Shown: positions 22,141 through 30,554 of the stretch, in pieces | Position numbering within the stretch: the first letter of the stretch is position 1 | Layout: every line of letters begins with the position of its first letter | Source: Stenotrophomonas lactitubi | GTDB taxonomy: Bacteria > Pseudomonadota > Gammaproteobacteria > Xanthomonadales > Xanthomonadaceae | Direction: 5' to 3' | NCBI RefSeq assembly: GCF_002803515.1 | Contig: NZ_PHQX01000001.1 | Coordinates: 682,001 to 746,000 of the forward strand | Length of the DNA: 64,000 bases | Translations under genes and position numbers: made by a program | The notes under the pieces: generated by a model | Databases searched by the model: none | Seen by the model: only the letters and a program-made list of their open reading frames with translations | Told to the model about the DNA's origin: nothing

Positions 22141-22157
22141 CCCCCTTGCGCATTTCC
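22141..22157 (+). promoter_or_regulatory. CCCCCTTGCG box, copy 2
   Basis: CCCCCTTGCGCATTTCC lies just after the ardC stop and 66 bases before the next start, and is a close match to the boxes at 19098 and 26636. Confidence 0.5.
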
Positions 22158-22206
22158 AGAATCGATCTATGCATAGGTGAACCTACTCATGAAATGGAGG
22201 TGCACC

Positions 22207-22758
22207 TTGAAATCCATTGTTCTGTCCCTTGCGCTGGCGTTGTCTGCTCCGGCCGCCTTTGCTGCCGATTCCACCTCCGCTCGCCGTTACGGTTCGTCCG
22301 AGGCCCTATCCGTCCAGGATGCCCGATTGGGCGAGGTCCTGATGGTTCGCACGGTTCAACTGAAGTCCGACCAGCGGCTCAACGCTGGTTCTGCCATTGG
22401 GGCGGCCGTTGGTTATGGGGCTGCTAACCAGGTCAAGAACCGGGACTACCGCAATGCAGCCCGGGTGGCCGGTGGCGTCATCGGTGCGGTTGCCGGAACC
22501 GCTGTTCAAAAGGGCCTCAGCGGCCGCCCGGCGGTGGAGATCTACGTGCGCGACTTGTCCGATCGACGCCAGCGCGTCCTCGCGGTGGTCCAAGACGCCG
22601 ACATGGACGTGCGCGAAGGTGATCGGGTGTTCCTGGTGGGGAAGGGTAAGAAGACCCGGGTGGTGCCGATGGCGCGGGTTGAAGTGTGGGATGGTGCCGA
22701 GAACGCAAGTGCGTGCGGGGTGGGCGCTTGTGGCGTGAGTTTAGGGGACATGCGCTGA
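22207..22758 (+). CDS. Exported glycine-zipper protein
   Basis: 183 residues from TTG 22207, which has a strong ribosome site (GGAGG at 22197-22201) and gives a clean signal peptide MKSIVLSLALALSAPAAFA. The mature part has a glycine-zipper (GAAVGYGAANQV, GGVIGAVAGTAVQKG) as in SlyB/Rick_17kDa envelope proteins, then a beta-rich region. It is probably in the periplasm or outer membrane. An ATG at 22192 is the alternative. It heads an operon of five overlapping genes. Confidence 0.75.
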   Translation: MKSIVLSLALALSAPAAFAADSTSARRYGSSEALSVQDARLGEVLMVRTVQLKSDQRLNAGSAIGAAVGYGAANQVKNRDYRNAARVAGGVIGAVAGTAVQKGLSGRPAVEIYVRDLSDRRQRVLAVVQDADMDVREGDRVFLVGKGKKTRVVPMARVEVWDGAENASACGVGACGVSLGDMR

Positions 22759-23090
22759 TGGACATCGCGAACCCCATCCTTGCTGTTCTGTTCCTTGGCG
22801 CGTTTGCCTACGTAACCGCGTTTGCGCCGATCTGGGCCGGGCACCGTTTCCGACTGGTGTGGGACGGACTGCGCCGACGACGCAAGGGAATCTCCACGGT
22901 CGTCGTTCTCAATGCTTTGGCTGGGCTGCTCAGCGTGTTGTTCTTGCTCGGAATCTGGTTGGTCTTGTTCTCAGGGGCGCAAACGGAAATCTCAGCTCCC
23001 AAAGTGGTTGTTCTACTCGCAGTTGTCCTTGTGGACGCTCTGCTCTTCCAAAAAGGGTGGAGCCGGGCAGCACTGAGAAGCCAGGGTTGA
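22758..23090 (+). CDS. Small inner-membrane protein
   Basis: 110 residues with three hydrophobic segments (ILAVLFLGAFAYVTAF, VLNALAGLLSVLFLLGIWLV, VVVLLAVVLVDALLF) and a basic loop RLVWDGLRRRRKGIS. No family is recognised. The start overlaps the preceding stop (TGATG) and the stop overlaps the next start, so it is part of a coupled operon. Confidence 0.65.
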   Translation: MDIANPILAVLFLGAFAYVTAFAPIWAGHRFRLVWDGLRRRRKGISTVVVLNALAGLLSVLFLLGIWLVLFSGAQTEISAPKVVVLLAVVLVDALLFQKGWSRAALRSQG

Positions 23091-23392
23091 GCCGAGACCT
23101 TACCCACCGCCGCTCCGAGGTCGCCCGGATGTTTCGAGAGGGACACCGCCGGGCGGCCATCGCCCAAACCCTGGGCGTTCCGTCGCCCGTGGTGAGCGCC
23201 GACCTCGCTCACCTGGGGTTGCGTCAAAAGCCCCGGCGCCCACTGGCTGACCAACACGCCCTGGTGGTGCGCCTCCTGGAGCAGGGGAGCAACGGCCCTG
23301 CAATTGCCAAGCGCCTCGGCGTGACCCGACAGGCAGTCCACGCTTACCTGCAGGCCCATGGCCTGCTCCGAACCCAGAGGAGGATCCCATGA
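23087..23392 (+). CDS. Double helix-turn-helix protein
   Basis: 101 residues from a TTG at 23087 that overlaps the previous stop (TTGA). Two helix-turn-helix units are visible: RAAIAQTLGVPSPVVSADLA and GPAIAKRLGVTRQAVHAYLQ, each resembling a Hin/resolvase-type HTH_38 segment. It probably binds DNA and regulates the operon. No effector domain is present. Confidence 0.6.
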   Translation: MSRDLTHRRSEVARMFREGHRRAAIAQTLGVPSPVVSADLAHLGLRQKPRRPLADQHALVVRLLEQGSNGPAIAKRLGVTRQAVHAYLQAHGLLRTQRRIP

Positions 23393-23727
23393 CCGTTTTT
23401 CTGGTGGTCGTGCTGTTTAAGCTCGTCATGTTTGCGATCACCTTCGGAATCGCATGGCTGTGCGCCTCCAAGGCACGCAGCGCACGCAGCGGCTGGGAGG
23501 CGTTCCAAGCCGGCCAAGAGGACGCCCCATCCGTGGCTGCGTTGCTGTGGCGGTTGGCCCTGTTCTACGCGTGCTTGGCATTGCTGGCCTACCAACTTCA
23601 GCACCTGGTGACCGGGGTCTGGTTGGATCCTTCCAACCCATACCTGTCATCCTCGCTGGCTCTTGTCGTCTATTCGATCACGTGTGGGCTGCTTCACGGC
23701 AGCGGGCTGGCGCGGAGGCGGGCATGA
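23389..23727 (+). CDS. Small inner-membrane protein
   Basis: 112 residues, start overlapping the preceding stop (ATGA). Three hydrophobic segments are present: the N-terminal VFLVVVLFKLVMFAITFGIA, LFYACLALLAYQLQHLV and SLALVVYSITCGLLHG. The loop is charged (SARSGWEAFQAGQEDA). No family is recognised. Confidence 0.6.
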   Translation: MTVFLVVVLFKLVMFAITFGIAWLCASKARSARSGWEAFQAGQEDAPSVAALLWRLALFYACLALLAYQLQHLVTGVWLDPSNPYLSSSLALVVYSITCGLLHGSGLARRRA

Positions 23728-24203
23728 GAAGCAGCCATGGCCGGGTGCGCCCAGACCCCGTCGACGCCCGCCCTCGCGACGACGGGCTGTTCCAGGGCGA
23801 AGGCACGGGCGAAGAAGCTCATCAAGAACGTGACTCATTGCTTCAAGCGCTTTACACCGAATCGCTCCATGCCCGCGGGGACGTGGACGCGATTGATCGC
23901 TTGCTCGACGCCCACCGAGAGGCGTTTGGGGATCCCGATCAAGTCGCCTATGCCCGTCAGCGAGACGGACGCCATGATCGGGCGTTGCCATTGCCGAGCG
24001 GTGGCCTGCCGTTTGGGCCGTCCATGGAGCGCTACCTGGAGGAGCATCGGTCATGGAACCCGCCGACCGCCAAAGAGGTCGCCATCGCACGTTCCAGGGG
24101 CCCTTCCTTGGTGCTAGAAGGGAAGGCGTGGCGTGCTGCAGACGACGTTGCCGAGGTTGCCGTGGAGGCGCCCAAGGACGCCCCACGGCAGCGGATGCGA
24201 TGA
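23724..24203 (+). CDS. Soluble protein of unknown function, end of operon
   Basis: 159 residues, start overlapping the previous stop (ATGA). It is highly charged and rich in Arg, Asp and Glu, with LLQALYTESLHARGDVDAID as a helical segment. It ends APRQRMR, similar to the tail of the ankyrin protein at 20785. No domain is recognised. Confidence 0.55.
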   Translation: MRSSHGRVRPDPVDARPRDDGLFQGEGTGEEAHQERDSLLQALYTESLHARGDVDAIDRLLDAHREAFGDPDQVAYARQRDGRHDRALPLPSGGLPFGPSMERYLEEHRSWNPPTAKEVAIARSRGPSLVLEGKAWRAADDVAEVAVEAPKDAPRQRMR

Positions 24204-24257
24204 CCGCCCTATGGGGCTTGAAGCGGTGTCTTGCCCAAGCCTTTGGCGGTGCGCTTG

Positions 24258-24782
24258 TTATGCAGGAAACACGCGAAGAAAACTGTGTGTGTTCTTTCCA
24301 ATGGCAGGATTCGGTAGGACCTTCTCTCCACCCAAAATCTTGCGGGCGATCTTCAGCGACGCGTCGTTGCCTTCGTCAACCACCGCCTCAATGACGTATC
24401 CACTCTTAAGCTTGCCCTGCATGCCGTTGGTGAACTCCATCAATGACTTCAACGCCACGGCGATGCCAAAGCCTTGCCCTCTGTAGCTTTCAAGAACCGC
24501 CCAGTCCATTTGAAACACCGGCGTGTTTGCTTCGACGCGATCGAGCAGCATGACGCAGCGGGCGATAACTTCGTTCTCGACGGTGGGGCTGATCATGACG
24601 TAAGTCAGCCTCATCATTCCAGCAGGTTGATCAGCGTGCGCAAAGATGTCTTCGTGAACCCGCCCGCGCTGGAAATCGATGTCCCCGTTCTTGGCGGCGA
24701 TGGCCACCTGCCGAAGGCCTTCTTCCGCCAGCTCCGCCCCGGTCATAGGCTTGCTTGCCTGCTTTTTGAACTTGCCGAACAT
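24258..24782 (-). CDS. GNAT-like acetyltransferase
   Basis: 174 residues from the ATG at 24782. MMRLTYVMISPTVENEVIAR, DWAVLESYRGQGFGIAVALK (the acetyl-CoA loop, RGQGFG) and EAVVDEGNDASLKIARKILG match the GNAT fold. The N-terminus (MFGKFKKQASKP) is basic. The substrate is unknown. It is the only minus-strand gene among plus-strand neighbours here. Confidence 0.65.
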   Translation of the reverse strand: MFGKFKKQASKPMTGAELAEEGLRQVAIAAKNGDIDFQRGRVHEDIFAHADQPAGMMRLTYVMISPTVENEVIARCVMLLDRVEANTPVFQMDWAVLESYRGQGFGIAVALKSLMEFTNGMQGKLKSGYVIEAVVDEGNDASLKIARKILGGEKVLPNPAIGKNTHSFLRVFPA

Positions 24783-24946
24783 TCCTGTGTCCCCTGTTTG
24801 CGGTCCTTGATCACTCAATGTATCGGATCGTTTGCATCCAGGCACGTGTTTGACCACTGATTGCTCTCCTTGATTGCAATCCCCAACCGGACAGTGGCCT
24901 CTTCGACGGGGATCCTGGCTCCGCTGACGCAGCCGCAAGGGCAGGC

Positions 24947-24967
24947 CTCCTCCACGGTGTTCCGGCC
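24947..24967 (+). repeat. 21-base leader repeat, copy 1
   Basis: CTCCTCCACGGTGTTCCGGCC recurs with one mismatch at 56181-56201. Both copies sit about 100-130 bases upstream of a small gene, within GC-rich non-coding leaders, and both are followed by a CTCCCnGG-CGG-TTCG segment. Confidence 0.5.
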
Positions 24968-25069
24968 CTTTGCTGCGCGCCTGGCAGTGCTCTCTCCCGG
25001 GTGCGGATTCGTCCAACGCTTCGCCCACCGGTCCCCACGAGGCGCATCCCGCGCCGGTGGAGAAAGCAA

Positions 25070-25549
25070 ATGAAGCGAGCCAACGACATTCGGGCCCAAT
25101 ATCAGCTGGCCATGGACGAAGAGGGCATCCTCCTGGCCGCCTCGCACATCCTGGAGCGTCGCCTCCACCGCCAAGGGGCCATCACCGACCCTGCCAGCGC
25201 CAGTAGCTACCTCACCGCCCGCTGCGCGCACCTGGATCACGAAGTGTTTGGCACGGTGTTTCTAGACACCCGCCACCGCATCCTTGCCACCGAGCACCTC
25301 TTTCAAAGCACCATCGACGGGTGCGAAGTCCATCCCCGCATCGTCGCCAAGAAAGCGCTGGACCACAGCGCCGCCGCGGTCATTTTCTTTCACAACCACC
25401 CCAGCGGAAACCCCGAGCCCAGCGCGGCCGACCGCGCCATCACCGACCGCCTCAAGCAGGCCCTTGCCCTTCTCGACATCCGAGTGCTGGATCACCTGGT
25501 GATCGCGGGCACCTCGCACGTGTCGATGGCCTCACGGGGGTGGGTGTGA
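25070..25549 (+). CDS. radC: RadC-like JAB-domain protein
   Basis: 159 residues. DHEVFGTVFLDTRHRILATE, GCEVHPRIVAKKALDHSAAA and the metal-binding HNHPSGNPEPSAAD (HxH...D) are the RadC/MPN+ signature. The length is short because the N-terminal helix-hairpin-helix of chromosomal RadC is missing, as is usual for copies on mobile elements. Its biochemical role is unsettled. It is preceded by a 287-base leader. Confidence 0.88.
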   Translation: MKRANDIRAQYQLAMDEEGILLAASHILERRLHRQGAITDPASASSYLTARCAHLDHEVFGTVFLDTRHRILATEHLFQSTIDGCEVHPRIVAKKALDHSAAAVIFFHNHPSGNPEPSAADRAITDRLKQALALLDIRVLDHLVIAGTSHVSMASRGWV

Positions 25550-25672
25550 CCACCCCCGTGGGAGAAAAAGCCTGTGCCGGAAGCCGCCGCCGGCCGCTGC
25601 GCGCCGGCATCTGAAATAGCATCCGCATGGATGAAAAGCACCAACGCCTTCGGCGCGATAAGTGATGTTAGG

Positions 25673-25716
25673 AAAAACTGCGGCCTTAGCTCCGCAGTTT
25701 TTGCTTTTAGTCAAAG
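25673..25716 (+). promoter_or_regulatory. AAAAACTG hairpin followed by GCTTTTAGTCAAAG box
   Basis: A perfect 11-bp stem AAAAACTGCGG/CCGCAGTTTTT (25673-25702) behaves as a terminator for radC and is followed directly by GCTTTTAGTCAAAG. The same composite, AAAAACTG...CAGTTTTT then CGCTTTAGTC, recurs at 40355-40395. A further dyad TTTGTCC-N11-GGACAAA lies just downstream. Confidence 0.6.
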
Positions 25717-25808
25717 TTTTGTCCGCTACAGCCGTGGACAAATTTTCAGGGCGATCTACCTTGAATTCAGTGGTAGGCACTGCCGCCGACCAAGACAAGA
25801 GGTGTCAA

Positions 25809-26120
25809 ATGAGCGGAACCTTCACAGTCCACGAAACCAAGATCATCGCGTTGGGATTGAATCCCGGCTTGATTGAAGATTATGCAGCGGTCTCCTTGGA
25901 GCCCGTGAGCTTTGAAGAAGAGGACAGCCTAGGCTGGGCGACCACTTGGACCGCGGTTCATGCCGTCGAGCTCCACAACGGCGGGAAGGTCTACGTTAAC
26001 GGCCGATCCTTCCACGTCACCCAAGCCAAGCCCGGTTACAAGCACTTGCTCAAGTGCTGGCGAGAAGAGCAGGGGCGGCGCGCGGACTTGCCTTATTGGG
26101 AGGCTCGGGATGGGCACTGA
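25809..26120 (+). CDS. Protein of unknown function, 103 residues
   Basis: ATG at 25809. The sequence is acidic in the middle (SLEPVSFEEEDSLG) and ends with a basic region. WTAVHAVELHNGGKVYVNGR suggests beta strands. No domain is recognised. The TTTAGTC box and a GGACAA dyad lie about 95 bases upstream, so it probably has its own regulated promoter. Confidence 0.6.
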   Translation: MSGTFTVHETKIIALGLNPGLIEDYAAVSLEPVSFEEEDSLGWATTWTAVHAVELHNGGKVYVNGRSFHVTQAKPGYKHLLKCWREEQGRRADLPYWEARDGH

Positions 26121-26164
26121 CCTTGGCTCCTTTTCTCACCCAGGCCAAAGATGCGCCGGTTGTG

Positions 26165-26620
26165 ATGGGTGACTCGATCCCCCGGATGAACGGACATTGG
26201 GGGGAGGGAGAGCTCGGAAAGAGTGAGAGGGCAACCGTGCTTCACGGCATCCATTTCATCAGTCCCTCGGTGGGTGGCCCGCTGTTCAATACGGTGTGGC
26301 TTCCCACGCTGGCCGACTTGCGGGCGCTGCTCGCTGACGCCGATCTCTGCAAAGCAGCCGAAACCGAGGTGGGCGCGTTCATTGACACGCGCGTTGATCC
26401 GTTGCCTCCTGAGCTCGATGAGGCCATTTACCAGCGATCGATAAGGCAGATTTCCAGCCTGCCGGATAACTATGGGATCGGCGTGGGCGTTTTTGTGACT
26501 GACGCGTTTGCGTTCGTCCTTCAGCGCATGATTCAGGAGGCAATGGCTCAGCACCGGGCGCGTGAGCTGGATCGGGTATGGGAACAGTCAGCCACCGGTG
26601 GCAAGCGCCCCAGGCTCTAA
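26165..26620 (+). CDS. Protein of unknown function ending KRPRL
   Basis: 151 residues from the ATG at 26165; the frame is open upstream to 26054 and the start is uncertain. The protein is soluble and mostly helical (ADLRALLADADLCKAAETEV, FVLQRMIQEAMAQHRAREL). No domain is recognised. The tail GGKRPRL resembles the RxRL ends of other element proteins. Confidence 0.5.
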   Translation: MGDSIPRMNGHWGEGELGKSERATVLHGIHFISPSVGGPLFNTVWLPTLADLRALLADADLCKAAETEVGAFIDTRVDPLPPELDEAIYQRSIRQISSLPDNYGIGVGVFVTDAFAFVLQRMIQEAMAQHRARELDRVWEQSATGGKRPRL

Positions 26621-26635
26621 CGGCTGGCTGGGTGG

Positions 26636-26652
26636 CCCCCTTGCGCGTTTTC
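26636..26652 (+). promoter_or_regulatory. CCCCCTTGCG box, copy 3
   Basis: CCCCCTTGCGCGTTTTC lies 96 bases before the pilin gene. It matches the copies at 19098 and 22141, and the inverted copy at 40328-40344. Confidence 0.5.
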
Positions 26653-26731
26653 AGATTCGAGGTATCGGTAAGGGGATGGCCCATTAAGGGTTACTCATCC
26701 CCACTCAATCCCTCTCAAGGAGACGATACCC

Positions 26732-27232
26732 ATGACACGCAAGACCTTCCTTCGCGCCCTGCTGCCCGTCGCCCTGGCTTCGCTGGCCCTGCCTGCGTTC
26801 GCCGCCGACACCACCGCAGACCTGACTATTCAGGGCACCCTGACCAACACCTGCAACTTGTCCGTTTCTCCGGTCACGGACATGGATTGGTCGGGCACTT
26901 CTGACAACTCCACCCGAACCTCTGCGTTGAGCATCGTGTGCAACCAGGGAACCACTTACTCCATTTCCCCAGGACAGGGACAGAACTTCGGAGCGTTGGC
27001 GGGTTACGAGACCTACCGCGCCGTGAGCAACGGTTCGGGTGCCTTCATTCCGTATGGGTTGTTCAAGGACATTCCCGGCACCCAGGCATGGGGCGATGAT
27101 GCCGATGCGTTCGCGGGCACGGGTAACGGTGCTGTGCAAACCCACGAATTCGCGTTGAAGTTCTTCGCCCTCAAGCAGGCCGTGGGTGGCAACTACACCG
27201 ATACGGTCACCGTCACCGCCACTTACAACTGA
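26732..27232 (+). CDS. Spore-coat-U-domain pilin (Csu-like major subunit)
   Basis: 166 residues. A signal peptide ends at LALPAFAAD. The mature domain has the SCPU pattern: a Cys pair (NTCNLSV and LSIVCNQG), YSISPGQGQN, and the C-terminal strand NYTDTVTVTATYN. Such subunits build archaic chaperone-usher pili. The ribosome site is CAAGGAG. A strong terminator follows, so pilin mRNA can be made in excess over the chaperone and usher. Confidence 0.85.
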   Translation: MTRKTFLRALLPVALASLALPAFAADTTADLTIQGTLTNTCNLSVSPVTDMDWSGTSDNSTRTSALSIVCNQGTTYSISPGQGQNFGALAGYETYRAVSNGSGAFIPYGLFKDIPGTQAWGDDADAFAGTGNGAVQTHEFALKFFALKQAVGGNYTDTVTVTATYN

Positions 27233-27260
27233 TTACAACTGATCCCCATCGGTTGTCCCG

Positions 27261-27290
27261 AAGCCCCCGGTTCGCGCTGGGGGCTTTTTG
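27261..27290 (+). terminator. Rho-independent terminator after the pilin gene
   Basis: AAGCCCCC/GGGGGCTT stem with a 10-base loop and a TTTTT tail. It separates the pilin from the chaperone-usher genes. Confidence 0.85.
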
Positions 27291-27316
27291 TTGTCGAAAA
27301 GATGAGTAGGTATGGG

Positions 27317-27344
27317 TTGACGTAATAGCATTCTGATCTAGCTT
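27317..27344 (+). promoter_or_regulatory. Possible promoter for the chaperone-usher genes
   Basis: TTGACG (27317) and TAGCTT (27339) are separated by 16 bases and lie just after the terminator. The -10 is a weak match, so this is tentative. Confidence 0.25.
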
Positions 27345-27370
27345 GAAAGGAGACCCCCAAAGGAGATCCC

Positions 27371-28030
27371 ATGACCCATTCCCAACGCTCCCTGGCCGCG
27401 GTCGCTGCGTCCTTGCTGTCCTTTTCGGTGTCCGCCGGTTCCATCTCCGTGGGCCCCACCACCCTGATGGCCGATACCTCGGCCAAGCACGTCGCCGTGA
27501 CGCTGCACAACAGCGGCGACGCGTCGGTGCGTTACCAGGTGAAAGCCGTGGGGTGGGATCAGGCCACAGGGCAGAACGTGTTTTCACCCACCACGGAGAT
27601 CGTGGGGGCGCCCACCTTTGTGAACGTCCCGCCCCAATCCAAGCGCACCGTTCGGTTGATGCGGGTGGGCGCGCTGGGCGAGCGGCGCTACTACCGCGTG
27701 CTGCTGATGCAGCTCAAAGACCCCAACGCCCAGGGCGTCCAGTTGCTGGTCAACCAGGACTTGCCCGTGGCCTTTGAAGCCGCCAACGCGCCCGTCCCCA
27801 AGGTGACCGTCCAAGCGGTGCCCAATGGATACCGCTTGACGAATCACGGCCAGACCGCCGCCCGCGTTTCGTCCATCGGCCCGGCCGGTGGCAAGCCGTG
27901 GCGCGAGGGTGCATTGGGCTGGACGCTGCCGGGGGCTTCGATGACCTACGAGACCCAACCCGGCCAGCGCGCTGAAAACCTTTCAATCACCGTCAACGGC
28001 CAGCCCGTCACCGTCCCTGTGGGGCGGTGA
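27371..28030 (+). CDS. Periplasmic pilus chaperone (PapD-like)
   Basis: 219 residues. A signal peptide ends near SVSAGS. SISVGPTTLMADTSAKHVAV is the G1/A1 start and FVNVPPQSKRTVRLMRVGAL followed by ERRYYRVLL carries the conserved Arg and RxY of fimbrial chaperones. It would fold and cap the SCPU subunit by donor-strand complementation. The usher gene follows after 3 bases. Confidence 0.85.
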   Translation: MTHSQRSLAAVAASLLSFSVSAGSISVGPTTLMADTSAKHVAVTLHNSGDASVRYQVKAVGWDQATGQNVFSPTTEIVGAPTFVNVPPQSKRTVRLMRVGALGERRYYRVLLMQLKDPNAQGVQLLVNQDLPVAFEAANAPVPKVTVQAVPNGYRLTNHGQTAARVSSIGPAGGKPWREGALGWTLPGASMTYETQPGQRAENLSITVNGQPVTVPVGR

Positions 28031-28033
28031 TCC

Positions 28034-30229
28034 ATGCGTGGCCGGGCCCTGGCCTTGGTGTTGCTGGCTGCATCGTCGGCCAGCGCAGCGGTGCCCGACG
28101 GCGTGGCGCCCGCGTTCCTGGTGCCGGTCATCGGCGGCAAGGCCAAGGCGGAACCGCTCACGTTCTGGCAGCAAGGCGGTCAGTGGTTCGCCGAGCCGGC
28201 CACGTGGCGCGAGGTCGGGCTCCAACTTCCCCCGGGTCAAACGGAGCCGATGAGCGCCCAAGCGTTGGGTGTGGGCTTTGTTGTGGACGAGGCCACCGCG
28301 ACGGTCGCCCTGGATCTGCCGGCCGATCGGCTCAAGGCCCAACGCGTGGCCCGTGATCGCACCGAGCGCGGACCCATCGCGCCGCCCGCTCCTGGGGTGC
28401 TGGTGAACTACAGCGTGGCCGGCATGGTGTCCGAGCAACAGCAGGCGTTCTCGCTGGGCCACGAGGTCCGCAAGGCGGGGCGTTGGGGCGTGATCAGCAC
28501 CAGCGGGCAGGTCAACACCGACACGGCCGGCACCGGCTACGTTCGCGGCGTGACGCGCTGGCAGAAAGATGATCCCAACCGCTTGGTGACCTACCAAGCC
28601 GGCGATGTGTTCGCTGGTCCGTCCTCCTCGCCGGTCAACCTGGGCGGGGTGCGCGTGGCCAAGGACCCGCGGGCGTTGGACCCGTTGACGCCCACGTATC
28701 CGGTCCCGATGCTCGGCGGCGTGGCGCTCGATCCGGCCACGGTCGAGGTCTTGGCCAACCGCGCCCGCGTGCTGCAAGGCCGGGTGGGGAAAGGGCCGTT
28801 CACCGCCGATGGCAGCGCCTTGGGCACCGGAGCACAGCAAACCCAAGTGGTCGTGCGAGACCCTTACGGCCGCGAAACGGTGGTGAGCGATCAGCGCTTC
28901 TACGTCGCCCCCACGTTGCTCCGCAAAGGGCTCACCACTTGGGAGGTCGCGGCCGGCCGGGTGCGGCAAGGGGAGAGCGATTACGGGACGTTGGGCGCGA
29001 CCGGGTCGGTGGCTTGGGGCCTCAACGACCGGTGGACCCTGCGCGGCACCGCCCAAACCTCAACGGACGGGAAGGCCAACGTGGCGTTGGGGGCCACGAC
29101 GGTGCTCGGCACCTATGGCACGCTGGACATGGAACTAGGCACCTCCACGCGAGGCGGCCAACGGCAGGCCGTGGCCTACGACTACCGCGGCCCGAGGTTT
29201 GGCGTGCGCCTGGAGCACGAGCGCCAGCAGGACTATTGGCGCCTGCGCGCCCCCGGTGCGGTGGAGGTGGAGCAGCGCACCCGGGGTTCGGTGTTCTGGC
29301 GGCCCACGCCCCAGTGGTCCCTTCGGGCCAGCTATTCGGACGTGCGCACGCCACGCTTTCGCACCGCTTACGCCGACGCCGGGCTGACCTGGCGTGGCAA
29401 CGGGCACACCGTGGCCGTCTCCGCCTTGCGCGATCTGGAGCGCAAGGAAACCCGGGTGGAGGTGGGCTACAGCTACGATTTCGGCCGGGGCAAGGGCGTG
29501 AGCGTTAGGGCCCGGCAAGCCCCGGATGCCACGGCCTGGGCCGTCCAAGGACGCGCCCGCCCCACGGTCTTTGGAACCCCGGTGGGCTTGTCCTTGTCGG
29601 TAGACGAGGGAGCGGCTGGCCAGACGGCCCGGGCCAACGCCAACTGGACCACCCGGGCAGGGTGGGCTCAGATCAACGCCGAGCACGGGCCCAGCAGCAC
29701 TTGGACTTCCGGTTCGATGGCCGGTGCCGTCCACCTGGACCGCCAAGGCGTGACGTTCCTGGGCCCGGCCGAATCCTTCGCCGTGGTGGACGTGCCCGGC
29801 CAAGCCGGGGTGCCGGTGAGGGTGGGTGGCCGCTTGGTGGGGAAGACCAACGCCCAGGGCCGCCTGGTGGTGGGCGAGGTGACCCCGATGGTCCCCACCG
29901 AAGTCCGAGTGGACGATCGGGCCTTGCCGCTGGGCACCCAGTTGGCCGAGATCGAGCAAACCGCCACCGCGGGCCGCCAAGCTGGCATGCACCTCACCTT
30001 CCCGGTCCTGACCGAGACCGCGCGAACTTTCCGCCTCACTGGCCCGGCCATCGAAGCGGGCACCGCGGCCAAGACAGCGACCGAAACCACCCAGGTGGGT
30101 TACGACGGGGTGCTCTACCTGGAGCAGCCGCGCCCCAGCCAGACGGTGGAGGTGGAAGGGGTCTGCAAGGCCCAGCTGCCTGCGGACCTTGGGGCTGCGC
30201 AAACGGTGGCTGAGGTGGCTTGCCGGTGA
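28034..30229 (+). CDS. Outer-membrane pilus usher
   Basis: 731 residues, somewhat short for ushers (about 780-850). A signal peptide ends at SSASAA. The beta-barrel begins around the VLVNYSVAGM segment, with ushers' typical YQAGDVFAGPSSSPVNLGGV and VPMLGGVALDPATVEVLANR (plug-adjacent) motifs. The C-terminal end has VDVPGQAGVPVRVGGRLVGK. It would secrete and assemble the SCPU pilin. No second subunit or tip adhesin gene is adjacent. Confidence 0.85.
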   Translation: MRGRALALVLLAASSASAAVPDGVAPAFLVPVIGGKAKAEPLTFWQQGGQWFAEPATWREVGLQLPPGQTEPMSAQALGVGFVVDEATATVALDLPADRLKAQRVARDRTERGPIAPPAPGVLVNYSVAGMVSEQQQAFSLGHEVRKAGRWGVISTSGQVNTDTAGTGYVRGVTRWQKDDPNRLVTYQAGDVFAGPSSSPVNLGGVRVAKDPRALDPLTPTYPVPMLGGVALDPATVEVLANRARVLQGRVGKGPFTADGSALGTGAQQTQVVVRDPYGRETVVSDQRFYVAPTLLRKGLTTWEVAAGRVRQGESDYGTLGATGSVAWGLNDRWTLRGTAQTSTDGKANVALGATTVLGTYGTLDMELGTSTRGGQRQAVAYDYRGPRFGVRLEHERQQDYWRLRAPGAVEVEQRTRGSVFWRPTPQWSLRASYSDVRTPRFRTAYADAGLTWRGNGHTVAVSALRDLERKETRVEVGYSYDFGRGKGVSVRARQAPDATAWAVQGRARPTVFGTPVGLSLSVDEGAAGQTARANANWTTRAGWAQINAEHGPSSTWTSGSMAGAVHLDRQGVTFLGPAESFAVVDVPGQAGVPVRVGGRLVGKTNAQGRLVVGEVTPMVPTEVRVDDRALPLGTQLAEIEQTATAGRQAGMHLTFPVLTETARTFRLTGPAIEAGTAAKTATETTQVGYDGVLYLEQPRPSQTVEVEGVCKAQLPADLGAAQTVAEVACR

Positions 30230-30554
30230 GTGGGAAAAGCGCTGTCTGCGCAGTGCGAGTTGGATGGCACAGATGGTCCCCTAGCGCCTTCGTTGCAGCT
30301 CAACGGTTTGCGGGTCCTACATCCATGCGCGGAGGGGCTAACTTGCTGATTGTATTGGTCGAGGCGAAAATGGCGAAGGGGATGAGTTGCGACCTTTCGG
30401 AGGCGCAACGGCTGTGCGGCGGCGCAGCCCATGAGACGGAGTTCGGGTATGTTCCGAAGCGTCGTCCTAGGGCTTTTTCAGCGCATAGGCTTCCCATGGC
30501 CCTAAGGGGCCATTTTTGCGGCTGGTCCGCGATCGAAGAACACAAGGTAATCAG
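30230..30554. other. Non-coding gap before the type III R-M operon
   Basis: 325 bases without a convincing gene. The hairpin ATGGCCCTAAGGGGCCAT with a TTTTT tail (30495-30517) could be a terminator for the usher operon or an attenuator of the methyltransferase gene. Confidence 0.5.
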
